Part shown: piece after piece, positions 1 to 5,710 of the stretch
Layout: each line of letters begins with the position of its first letter
Numbering within the stretch: position 1 is the first letter of the stretch
NCBI GenBank assembly: GCA_038233815.1
Contig: JBBSVE010000134.1
Coordinates: 1-8,106, forward strand
Direction: 5' to 3'
Length of the DNA stretch: 8,106 bases
Source: JBBSVE01 sp038233815
Lineage (GTDB): Bacteria > Pseudomonadota > Alphaproteobacteria > Rhodobacterales > Rhodobacteraceae
The notes under the pieces: generated by a model
What the model was told of the DNA's origin: nothing
Database searches by the model: none
What the model saw: the letters and a program-made list of their open reading frames with translations, nothing else
Translations under genes and position numbers: made by a program

Positions 1-1128
1 CTGCAGCCCCGACACGATAACCCGGTCGCCGGGATTGAGCCCCTTGCTGACGATCCAGTTCACGCCGCGGTCCTGCACCACGGTCAGCACGCGGCTTTCG
101 ACCTTGTTGTCCTGACCCACGACCATCGCCGTCGCCTGCCCCTTGCGGTCGCGCCCTACCGCCATCTGCGGCACCAGATAGGCCTCCGCCACCGAGGCCG
201 TCGGCATCTCCACCTGCACATACATGCCGGGAAGCAGCAGCTTGGCCGGGTTCGGAAACTCCATCCTGAGCAGCACGACACCGGTCTGCTCATCCACCAC
301 CGGCTCGGCGGCGGTGAGCGTGCCGGTCTGGCCGAACGTGCTGCCGTCGGCCAGCGTCAGCGTTACCTTGCGATCCGGTCCGCGCGCCATTGCGGTCTGC
401 TTGCGGCGAAAGTCGAGAAGCTCCGCCGCCGATTGCGTGACGTCGACATAAACCGGGTCTATATTGCGGATCACGGCCAGCGGATCGGCCTGGCTCGCCG
501 TCACGAGCGCGCCTCGGCTGGTCAGCGACAGGCCGATCTCTCCCGTCAGGCGGGCGCGGATGATGGTGCGCTCCTGCTCGATCTGGGCCGTCTTCAGTTG
601 CGCCTGGGCCGCCTGAAGGTTGGCTGTCGCCACAGCGCGGTCGGCGTCGGCCTGATCGGCGGCACTGTCGCTAGCGACATTGCGCGACAGAAGCTGGTCA
701 ACTCGCTTGGCGGTCTTCAAAGCGTTGGACAACTGCGCCTGCGCCTGCGCCACGGCCGCATCAGCCTGCGATACGGCGGCGTCATAGGTCGCGGGGTCGA
801 TCTTGTAGAGCGGATCGCCGGCCTTGACCGCACCGCCCTCCTGGAACAGCCGCTCGGTGATGATCCCCGACACCTGCGGGCGCACATCGGCCATGGCCGA
901 CGCCACCACGCGACCCGGCAGCGTGGTCGTGAGTTGCACATCCTGCGGCTGGAGCGTGCGAACCGTCACGGCCGGGGGCGGACGCTGACCGCCCTCTGCG
1001 CCACCGGGTCCTTTCGCCGCCTCCGCGCCGCCCTTCTTCGCGTCCTGCGCCAAGGCCGCCCCGGGCACGGACGCGAGGCTCAGCAACAGCAGCGCCGAGA
1101 GCGCACGGAGAAGAGGCCGGACTGTCAT
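1..1128 (-). CDS. RND efflux periplasmic adaptor (membrane fusion protein), 3' end cut by window
   Basis: This is an AcrA/MexA-type adaptor that links an inner-membrane RND pump to an outer-membrane channel across the periplasm. The visible part is 376 codons running off the left edge, close to full length for the family (about 380-400). Residues 1-28 form a Sec signal peptide: basic start, Leu/Ala core, and ALA|QD as a probable signal peptidase I site. There is no lipobox Cys, so it is not predicted to be a lipoprotein, unlike AcrA. A Gly/Pro-rich linker (about 30-52) leads to the first half of the lipoyl/barrel region (about 54-112, with RPQVSGII and VKAGDPLYKID). An Ala/Gln-rich alpha-hairpin coiled coil follows (about 113-190), then the second lipoyl half (about 191-225) and the beta-barrel with VVDEQTGVVLLRMEFPNP and LLPGMYV (about 277-304). 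The membrane-proximal domain begins after about 315. The start ATG has a GAAGGAAA ribosome site (1138-1145). The pump gene is expected beyond position 1. The drug or substrate specificity cannot be told. Confidence 0.93.
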   Translation of the reverse strand, partial: MTVRPLLRALSALLLLSLASVPGAALAQDAKKGGAEAAKGPGGAEGGQRPPPAVTVRTLQPQDVQLTTTLPGRVVASAMADVRPQVSGIITERLFQEGGAVKAGDPLYKIDPATYDAAVSQADAAVAQAQAQLSNALKTAKRVDQLLSRNVASDSAADQADADRAVATANLQAAQAQLKTAQIEQERTIIRARLTGEIGLSLTSRGALVTASQADPLAVIRNIDPVYVDVTQSAAELLDFRRKQTAMARGPDRKVTLTLADGSTFGQTGTLTAAEPVVDEQTGVVLLRMEFPNPAKLLLPGMYVQVEMPTASVAEAYLVPQMAVGRDRKGQATAMVVGQDNKVESRVLTVVQDRGVNWIVSKGLNPGDRVIVSGLQ

Positions 1129-1170
1129 GGTCGTCGATTTCCTTCAGACGTGGAGAGAGTAGCGTTGCGA

Positions 1171-1192
1171 TGTAGCCCGCGAGGGACCTACA
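1171..1192. promoter_or_regulatory. Imperfect dyad in the efflux/fibre divergent intergenic region (possible operator)
   Basis: The 196 bases between the divergent adaptor gene and the fibre gene contain TGTAG and CTACA as the outer arms of a 22-base imperfect palindrome, 43 bases upstream of the adaptor start. RND adaptor genes are often controlled by a TetR- or MarR-type repressor bound to such a dyad. No regulator gene is visible in the window. I see no convincing -35/-10 pair on either strand here. The assignment as an operator is inference. Confidence 0.2.
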
Positions 1193-1324
1193 ACCACGAC
1201 GCATCGTCGGAAAGCACGAATTTGCCGGCGTTGCGCCGATCCCCCCCACCGCACGCTGCCATCACGCGATCTCAAGGGTGCGCGGCCTAGCGTAACCCTC
1301 CCCGCCCCTGCCGGAGATCCCGCC

Positions 1325-2272
1325 ATGACCGACACTTCGCCGCACCTGTCGCTGCCCTATCTGCAGCCCGCGCAGGCCCAGAAGCATGTGACCCACAACG
1401 AGGCGCTGCGTCTGCTCGACATCCTCGTGCAGTTGACCGTCGTGGCGCGTGACCTTGCAGCGCCGCCCGCAGGTGCTGTGGAAGGCGATTGCCATATCGT
1501 GGGTGCGGGGGCCACCGGCGCATGGGCCGGGCGGTCCGGCGCCATCGCGGTCCGCGAGGCCGGGCTCTGGCAGTTCATCACACCCCGCGAAGGCTGGCGC
1601 GCCCATGTGCTTGCCGAGACGCAGAGCGTGACGTTCGGGAGCGGTCTCTGGCTGGACGCAGGACCGCTCAAGGTGGAGCGGCTCGGCATCGGGGCCGATG
1701 CCGACGCCGTGAACCGTCTTGCGGTGGCCGCGCCCGCCACGCTCCTGACCCATGCGGGCGGCGGGCATCAGGTCAAGATCAACAAGGCTGGCAGCGCCGA
1801 CACCGCGAGCCTTCTGTTCCAGAGCGGCTTTTCGGGGCGGGCGGAGATGGGGCTCGCGGGCAGCGACGGCTTCGGCGTGAAGGTCAGCGCAGACGGGGCG
1901 GGCTGGCTGCAGGCGATGAGCGTCGACCCGGCAACGGCACGGGTGAGCTTTCCCAACTGCGAGACCGGATCGAGCGTCAATGGCAGCTTCCGCCGCCTGC
2001 CCGACGGCACCCAGATCTGCGTGAGCCCGGTGCTGACCGGGCCGGTCTCCACCGCGAAAGGCGCGATCTTCCAGTCGGCGCCGTTCGTCTGGACCTATCC
2101 CGTGGCCTTCGTCGGCGTGCCGCAGGTCAGCAGCGCGGGCAGCAACGACGCCTCCGCCGTCGGCGTCAATGCAGGACAGGCGACCGCCTCGCAGGCCACG
2201 GGCGTCATGTGGTCCTTCGCATCCGGCACCGGGCGCAGCTTTTCCATGATGGCGGTCGGCCGCTGGTTCTGA
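1325..2272 (+). CDS. DUF2793 domain protein, phage/GTA fibre- or spike-like
   Basis: This is a 315-residue protein with no signal peptide or membrane segment. Residues about 6-97 are a clear DUF2793 domain: LSLPYLQPAQAQKHVTHNEA at 8-27, then EGDCHIVGAGATGAWAG and a Trp-rich stretch ending near GWRAHV. Residues about 130-210 are a repeat-poor beta-rich middle. The C-terminus (about 222-315: RLPDGTQICVSP, then WTYPVAFVGVPQV, ending MMAVGRWF) resembles the gp53-like C-terminal domain of phage tail fibres. DUF2793 proteins are characteristic of Rhodobacterales and are thought to be fibre or spike components of phages and gene transfer agents; the exact role is not established here. The start ATG has GGAGA at 1313-1317. 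No capsid, portal, tail or lysis gene lies beside it, so it stands alone in this window and may act with structural genes elsewhere or be a leftover. Confidence 0.85.
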   Translation: MTDTSPHLSLPYLQPAQAQKHVTHNEALRLLDILVQLTVVARDLAAPPAGAVEGDCHIVGAGATGAWAGRSGAIAVREAGLWQFITPREGWRAHVLAETQSVTFGSGLWLDAGPLKVERLGIGADADAVNRLAVAAPATLLTHAGGGHQVKINKAGSADTASLLFQSGFSGRAEMGLAGSDGFGVKVSADGAGWLQAMSVDPATARVSFPNCETGSSVNGSFRRLPDGTQICVSPVLTGPVSTAKGAIFQSAPFVWTYPVAFVGVPQVSSAGSNDASAVGVNAGQATASQATGVMWSFASGTGRSFSMMAVGRWF

Positions 2273-2287
2273 CCGTCCGGCCAACCT

Positions 2288-2318
2288 GACGCGTCCGGCG
2301 GTCTGCGCCGGACGCGTC
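2288..2318 (+). terminator. Strong GC hairpin after the DUF2793 gene, likely terminator
   Basis: Two perfectly complementary 13-base arms (GACGCGTCCGGCG at 2288-2300 and its reverse complement at 2306-2318) flank a 5-base loop, starting 15 bases after the fibre stop codon. There is no run of T after the stem (the next bases are CATTCC), so it is not a textbook intrinsic terminator. Many alphaproteobacterial terminators have weak T tracts, so a terminator or 3'-end stabiliser is the best reading. Confidence 0.6.
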
Positions 2319-2373
2319 CATTCCACGTCCGACCTCCTGCGCCCCGACTTTCCGCCGGTATCACCCGCCACCG

Positions 2374-2398
2374 GGAACCGAACGTCCCGCCTCGTGTT
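2374..2398 (+). promoter_or_regulatory. Possible ECF-type (EcfG-like) promoter for the DUF2382 gene pair
   Basis: GGAAC at 2374-2378 is followed 16 bases later by TGTT at 2395-2398. This is one base from the GGAAC-N16/17-CGTT pattern used by the alphaproteobacterial general-stress sigma factor EcfG. It lies about 115 bases upstream of the first stress-associated gene, which fits its probable job. Caution: the motif is short, the -10 has a mismatch, and most Rhodobacterales are thought to lack the EcfG/PhyR system. The rest of the 2319-2479 stretch shows no gene and no better promoter that I can see. Confidence 0.22.
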
Positions 2399-2479
2399 CT
2401 GACAGCAACGCAAACGGCCCGCCGCCCGACAGGGGCCCCGTGGTCGCTCCTGCGGTCTGACACGGATTTGGGGGTCATC

Positions 2480-2518
2480 ATGATCATGGCAAACGATCGT
2501 TCGGCACTCGCCCCGTGA
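2480..2518 (+). CDS. Possible 12-residue leader ORF overlapping the DUF2382 start
   Basis: ATG at 2480 (and again in frame at 2486) opens a short frame, MIMANDRSALAP, whose TGA at 2516-2518 overlaps the GTG start of the next gene (GTGA). A GGGGG stretch at 2470-2474 lies five bases before the first ATG and could serve as a weak ribosome site, whereas the downstream GTG has none of its own. Such an arrangement would let a terminating ribosome restart on the DUF2382 gene. It could equally be chance, or the remains of a frameshifted N-terminus. The two ATGs sit in the perfect 10-base palindrome CATGATCATG (2479-2488). Confidence 0.25.
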   Translation: MIMANDRSALAP

Positions 2519-2934
2519 CCGAAAAATCCGATATCCTTTCGCTGCACGAGGAGAGCGCCACCATTGGCGTCCGCGCGCAGGAAACCGGGCGGGTCCGCGT
2601 CGACATTTCCACTCGGCTCGAAGAAAGCCACGTCAGCCGCGATTTGATGAGCACCGAAGCCTCCGTCTGCCGCGTCCCCGTGGATCGCATGATCGGACCG
2701 GGGGAGGCTGTGCCTGTCACACGGACCGACGGCGACACCACTATCGTCCCCGTATTCGAGGAGGTGGCTGTGGTGGAACTGCGCCTCGTCCTGAAGGAAG
2801 AGCTGCACATCACGCAGACCCGCACAACGGAAACGGTCGATATTCCGCTCAGCCTGCGGCGTCAGACTGCCGACATCCACCGCAATCCCGTTCAGACCGA
2901 TACAATTCATTCCAAACCGGAGGACTCACAATGA
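2515..2934 (+). CDS. DUF2382 (YsnF/AvaK-type) stress-associated protein
   Basis: This is a 139-residue, soluble, charged protein consisting of one DUF2382 domain. Family signs are ISLHEES-like LSLHEES at 8-14, TGRVRV at 24-29, RVPVDRMI at 53-60, TDGDTTIVPVFEEVAVVE at 71-88 and LVLKEELHI at 91-99, followed by TTETVDIPLSLR. The domain is found in proteins annotated as conserved, stress-induced or PRC-barrel associated (YsnF, AvaK); no biochemical activity is established. The start is taken as GTG at 2515, because no in-frame ATG lies upstream and the next Met (residue 45) would cut off half of the domain. No Shine-Dalgarno precedes it, see the leader ORF. Its stop overlaps the next gene's start as ATGA, so the two are almost certainly co-translated. 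The C-terminal 20 residues are outside the domain and look unstructured. Confidence 0.85.
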   Translation: MTEKSDILSLHEESATIGVRAQETGRVRVDISTRLEESHVSRDLMSTEASVCRVPVDRMIGPGEAVPVTRTDGDTTIVPVFEEVAVVELRLVLKEELHITQTRTTETVDIPLSLRRQTADIHRNPVQTDTIHSKPEDSQ

Positions 2935-3890
2935 CCGACATGAACACCAATCTCAGCGACAGCCGCCACGTCACGGCCTTTTTCGACTCCCGCGAGGATG
3001 CCGAAGCGGCCATTGACCGGATCGTCGCAAAGGGCATCGCGCGCGACGATATTCGCATGGTTGCGGGCCGTGACGACACCACCACCAAAGCAACCGAGGA
3101 GCGGGGCTTCTTTGAGGCTCTGGGCGATTTCTTCATGCCCGACGACGACCGCGCGGTCTATGCCGAGGGGCTGGAGCGTGGCGGCTATCTGGTTTCGCTC
3201 GACACCACGGCGGATATGCGCGACGACGTGCTCGACATCCTCGACGATGAGGGCACCGTGGATATGGATGCACGCGAGGAAAGCTGGCGCGCGGATGGCT
3301 GGACCAACGATGCGATGACGACGGGCGCGGCTGTCGGCGCCGATCCGGTCGGCGCGACGCCCGCCATGGGGCTCGGGACCGCGCCCGCCTACGCGGCCGA
3401 CATGGGAGCGAAAGCGGAAATGGGCACGGCGACGCCGAACCGGGCAATGGACCGGGATAGCGGCCAGGATGACGGCCACATCGACGTGATGGAAGAGCGG
3501 CTGAAGGTCGGCAAACGCGAGGTCGACCACGGTCGCGTGCGTGTCCGCTCCTACGTTGTGGAGACGCCGGTGGAGGAGGAGGTTTCCCTCCACGGCGAAA
3601 CGGTGCGGATCGACCGCCGGACCGTTGACCGCGCAATCGATGCCGGGGCCGACACGTTCGCCGACCGGACCATCGAGGCGGTCGAGACCTCCGAGGAGGC
3701 GGTCGTATCGAAGGAGGCCCGCGTGGTTGAGGAAATCTCGCTCACCAAGACGGGCGAGGACCGGACCGAGACCGTGAAGGACACTGTGCGTCACACCGAG
3801 GTGGAGGTCGAAGACCCGCGCGACACCAAGGCGGGCACCGACCGCTCGCTGGACGCGGACCGGACCAAGACCGACCGTCCGATCCGCTGA
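2931..3890 (+). CDS. YflT/GSP17M-like plus DUF2382 two-domain stress protein
   Basis: This is a 319-residue, strongly acidic protein in two parts. Residues about 12-115 (HVTAFFDSREDAEAAIDRI at 13-31, then GIARDDIRMVAG, a GFFEALGDFFMPDDDRAVYAEGL segment and GGYLVSLDT) match the general stress protein 17M/YflT-like fold, an alpha/beta domain with ERGG-type turn. Residues about 116-180 form a low-complexity linker rich in Ala, Gly, Asp and Met. Residues about 183-295 are a second DUF2382 domain (IDVMEERLKVGKREVDHGRV at 184-203, then EEEVSLHGETVRIDRR and VSKEARVVEEISL). The tail is charged with repeated D-R-T/K. No signal peptide or membrane segment is seen, so it is probably cytoplasmic. GGAGG at 2919-2923 lies seven bases before ATG, and the ATG overlaps the upstream stop. 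The molecular function is unknown; a role in stress tolerance is inferred from the domains only. Confidence 0.88.
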   Translation: MTDMNTNLSDSRHVTAFFDSREDAEAAIDRIVAKGIARDDIRMVAGRDDTTTKATEERGFFEALGDFFMPDDDRAVYAEGLERGGYLVSLDTTADMRDDVLDILDDEGTVDMDAREESWRADGWTNDAMTTGAAVGADPVGATPAMGLGTAPAYAADMGAKAEMGTATPNRAMDRDSGQDDGHIDVMEERLKVGKREVDHGRVRVRSYVVETPVEEEVSLHGETVRIDRRTVDRAIDAGADTFADRTIEAVETSEEAVVSKEARVVEEISLTKTGEDRTETVKDTVRHTEVEVEDPRDTKAGTDRSLDADRTKTDRPIR

Positions 3891-3910
3891 TACCTGCGGA
3901 CATGCCATGA

Positions 3911-3939
3911 CCGGGACCCGAGCGGGGTTCCGGCCTTTT
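3911..3939 (+). terminator. Rho-independent terminator of the DUF2382 pair
   Basis: A 9-base-pair stem (3911-3919 with 3925-3933, one G-U pair) closes a 5-base loop GAGCG and is followed by CCTTTT (T run 3936-3939). It lies 20 bases after the stop of the plus-strand gene. The convergent aldolase gene ends at 3957, so the hairpin also sits in its 3' untranslated region, but on the minus strand no T run follows the stem. Confidence 0.8.
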
Positions 3940-3956
3940 GCGTGGCGACAAGGGTC

Positions 3957-4610
3957 TCAGCGCGTCTCGGACCGCACCCCGTAGTCGGCGAAGCCCTTCG
4001 CCGTCTCCGCAAGCTCGGCCTCGCCCAGCACATGACCGCCGCCGATCGCCAGCACATGGTAATACTGGTGCGCCAGCGCCTCCAGTTCGAACGCGAGCCA
4101 CGTCGCGCGGGTCAGGTCCGGTCCCGCCGTCGACATCCCGTGGTTGGCCATGAGGCACCCCGACCGCCCCTCCATCGCCGCCACCACCGCCTCCGACAGC
4201 GCCGAAGTGCCGTAGCAGGCGTAGTCCGCGACCCGGATGTCTGAACCACCGAACGCCGCCATCATGTAGTGGATTGCGGGGATCGGTTTGCGGGCAATGG
4301 CGAGGATGGTGGAAAACGGCGCATGGGTATGCACGATGGCCCCGATCTCGGGCCTCGCGCGCATCAGGTCGAGATGGAAGCGCCATTCGGTCGAGGGTTT
4401 GCGCGGCCCCTCCCAGTCGCCGTAGCGCCCCTCCAGCGGCATCCGGGCGATCATGTCCGGCTCCAGCGCACCGTAGGCCACGGCGGACGGCGTGATCAGC
4501 ATCGTGTCACCGTCCCGCACCGACAGGTTGCCGGAGGAGCCGCGGTTCAGCCCGCCCGCATCCAGCTCCCGCGCGCGGGCAACGATGTCCGCCTTCAGCC
4601 TGTCGGTCAT
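3957..4610 (-). CDS. FucA-like class II aldolase, probable 5-deoxy/5-methylthio-ribulose-1-phosphate aldolase
   Basis: This is a 217-residue class II (zinc) aldolase/adducin-family protein of typical length. It would cleave a 1-phospho-ketose into dihydroxyacetone phosphate and an aldehyde. Visible features are the phosphate-binding GSSGNLSVR (24-32) and TPSAVAYG, the catalytic-type acid E75 in STEWRFH, and the zinc ligands H94 and H96 (VHTHA) and H157 (NHG). IPAIHYMMAAFGGSDI (110-125) and the C-terminal YGVR also follow E. coli FucA closely. These traits favour an aldolase over the dehydratase MtnB, which shares the fold. Beside mtnK and mtnA, the substrate is inferred to be 5-methylthioribulose-1-phosphate or 5-deoxyribulose-1-phosphate, as in the DHAP shunt (Ald2) or 5-deoxyribose disposal (DrdA). 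L-fuculose-1-phosphate remains possible, but no fucose genes are visible. ATG at 4610 overlaps the mtnA stop by one base (TGATG); a GTG one codon earlier is less likely. It is the last gene of the operon. Confidence 0.88.
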   Translation of the reverse strand: MTDRLKADIVARARELDAGGLNRGSSGNLSVRDGDTMLITPSAVAYGALEPDMIARMPLEGRYGDWEGPRKPSTEWRFHLDLMRARPEIGAIVHTHAPFSTILAIARKPIPAIHYMMAAFGGSDIRVADYACYGTSALSEAVVAAMEGRSGCLMANHGMSTAGPDLTRATWLAFELEALAHQYYHVLAIGGGHVLGEAELAETAKGFADYGVRSETR

Positions 4611-5710
4611 CACGCGGCACCCTTCGCCAGTTCGGGGAACATCGCGGCCAGCCCGCCAGAGGTCGCGGGAGCCACCCCGCGCTCGGTGATGAGCCCGGTG
4701 ATGAGCCGCGCGGGCGTCACGTCGAAGGCGGGGTTCGCGGCGGGCGTATCCTCGGGCGAGATGCGGACCCGGCCCTGCCCGCCCCCGTCGAGCTTGCCAT
4801 GGACGAACGTCACCTCGTCGCCCGACCGCTCCTCGATCGGAATGCCGGACAGCCCGTCCGCCACGCGCCAGTCGATCGTGGGGGACGGCAGCGCCACATA
4901 GAACGGCACGCCATTGTCATGCGCCGCCAGCGCCTTGAGATAGGTGCCGATCTTGTTGCACACGTCGCCGGTCCGGGTCGTGCGGTCAGTGCCGACGATC
5001 ACCATATCGACCTCGCCACGCTGCATCAGGTGGCCGCCCGCATTGTCCACGATCAGATGATGCGGGATGCCGTGGCTCGCAAGTTCCCACGCGGTCAGAT
5101 GCGCGCCCTGATTGCGGGGGCGCGTCTCGTCGACCCAGACATGGACCTCGATGCCCTTCTCCGCCGCCTGATAGATCGGCGAGGTCGCGGTGCCCCAGTC
5201 CACGGTTGCAAGCCAGCCCGCGTTGCAATGGGTCAGGATGTTGACCGCGCCGTTCTTCTTTTCCGCCATCGCCTCGATCAGCGCCAGCCCGTGCGCGCCG
5301 ATGCGGCGGTTGATCTCCACATCCTCGTCGCAGATCGCCGCCGCCCGCGCCCATGCCGCCTCGCGCCGCGCACCGGGGGCGAGCGGGTCCAGAACGACCC
5401 GCATGTCGTCGAGCGCCCAGCGCAGGTTCACCGCCGTGGGGCGCGTGGCGAAAAGCGTGTCGTAGGCGGTGGCGAGGCCCGCGTCCGACGGGTCGATGAG
5501 CGTCTGGAGCGCCATGCCGTATGCCGCCGCAGCCCCGATCAACGGCGCGCCGCGCACAGCCATGTCGCGGATTGCGGTGGCGGCTTCGGCCATCTCGGTC
5601 AGATCCGCCACGACGAAATCGTGCGGCAGGCGGGTTTGGTCGATGATCCGGACGGTCTTGCCGTCCTCCGCCGCCCAGATGGTGCGGGTGGGTGTGCCGT
5701 CGACCTTCAT
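4610..5710 (-). CDS. mtnA: S-methyl-5-thioribose-1-phosphate isomerase
   Basis: MtnA converts 5-methylthioribose-1-phosphate (aldose) to 5-methylthioribulose-1-phosphate (ketose) in the cytoplasm; homologues also act on 5-deoxyribose-1-phosphate. The 366-residue product has normal length for this eIF2B-related family. Motifs in order are VRGAPLIGAAAAYG (52-65), NLRWALDDM, ILTHCNAG (158-165) with catalytic Cys162, VDETRPRNQGAHLTAWEL (193-210), DNAGGHLM (222-229) and GTDRTTRTGDVCNKIGTY (240-257) with catalytic Asp242. The Cys/Asp pair matches Cys160/Asp240 known in the Bacillus subtilis enzyme. The start ATG overlaps the mtnK stop (ATGA) and has GGAGG (5718-5722) seven bases before it. A stable hairpin lies just upstream in the end of mtnK. 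Longer in-frame reading upstream overlaps mtnK in another frame and is not a real extension. All key residues are present, so the enzyme looks intact. Confidence 0.96.
   Translation of the reverse strand: MKVDGTPTRTIWAAEDGKTVRIIDQTRLPHDFVVADLTEMAEAATAIRDMAVRGAPLIGAAAAYGMALQTLIDPSDAGLATAYDTLFATRPTAVNLRWALDDMRVVLDPLAPGARREAAWARAAAICDEDVEINRRIGAHGLALIEAMAEKKNGAVNILTHCNAGWLATVDWGTATSPIYQAAEKGIEVHVWVDETRPRNQGAHLTAWELASHGIPHHLIVDNAGGHLMQRGEVDMVIVGTDRTTRTGDVCNKIGTYLKALAAHDNGVPFYVALPSPTIDWRVADGLSGIPIEERSGDEVTFVHGKLDGGGQGRVRISPEDTPAANPAFDVTPARLITGLITERGVAPATSGGLAAMFPELAKGAA

Noticed and set aside
433..1290. 285-codon plus-strand open frame opposite the efflux adaptor
   Set aside because: Its product is Arg/His/Gly-rich with no recognisable domain, while the minus strand encodes a clear full adaptor with signal peptide; the open frame is a GC-rich antisense shadow.
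1489..2289. 266-codon plus-strand frame overlapping the DUF2793 gene
   Set aside because: Arg-rich product, shifted frame of a recognisable gene.
1262..2413. 383-codon minus-strand open frame opposite the DUF2793 gene
   Set aside because: Low-complexity composition, no domain, lies opposite a recognisable protein, and runs across the terminator hairpin.
2907..3908. 333-codon minus-strand frame opposite the second DUF2382 gene
   Set aside because: No ribosome site or domain; shadow of the plus-strand gene, which has a good Shine-Dalgarno and terminator.
3957..4610. MtnB (methylthioribulose-1-phosphate dehydratase) instead of aldolase
   Set aside because: MtnB has the same fold, but the STEWRFH, IPAIHYMM and C-terminal YGVR segments follow FucA-type aldolases.
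3957..4613. GTG at 4613 as the aldolase start
   Set aside because: The ATG one codon later overlaps the mtnA stop as TGATG and is the better start; the difference is one residue.
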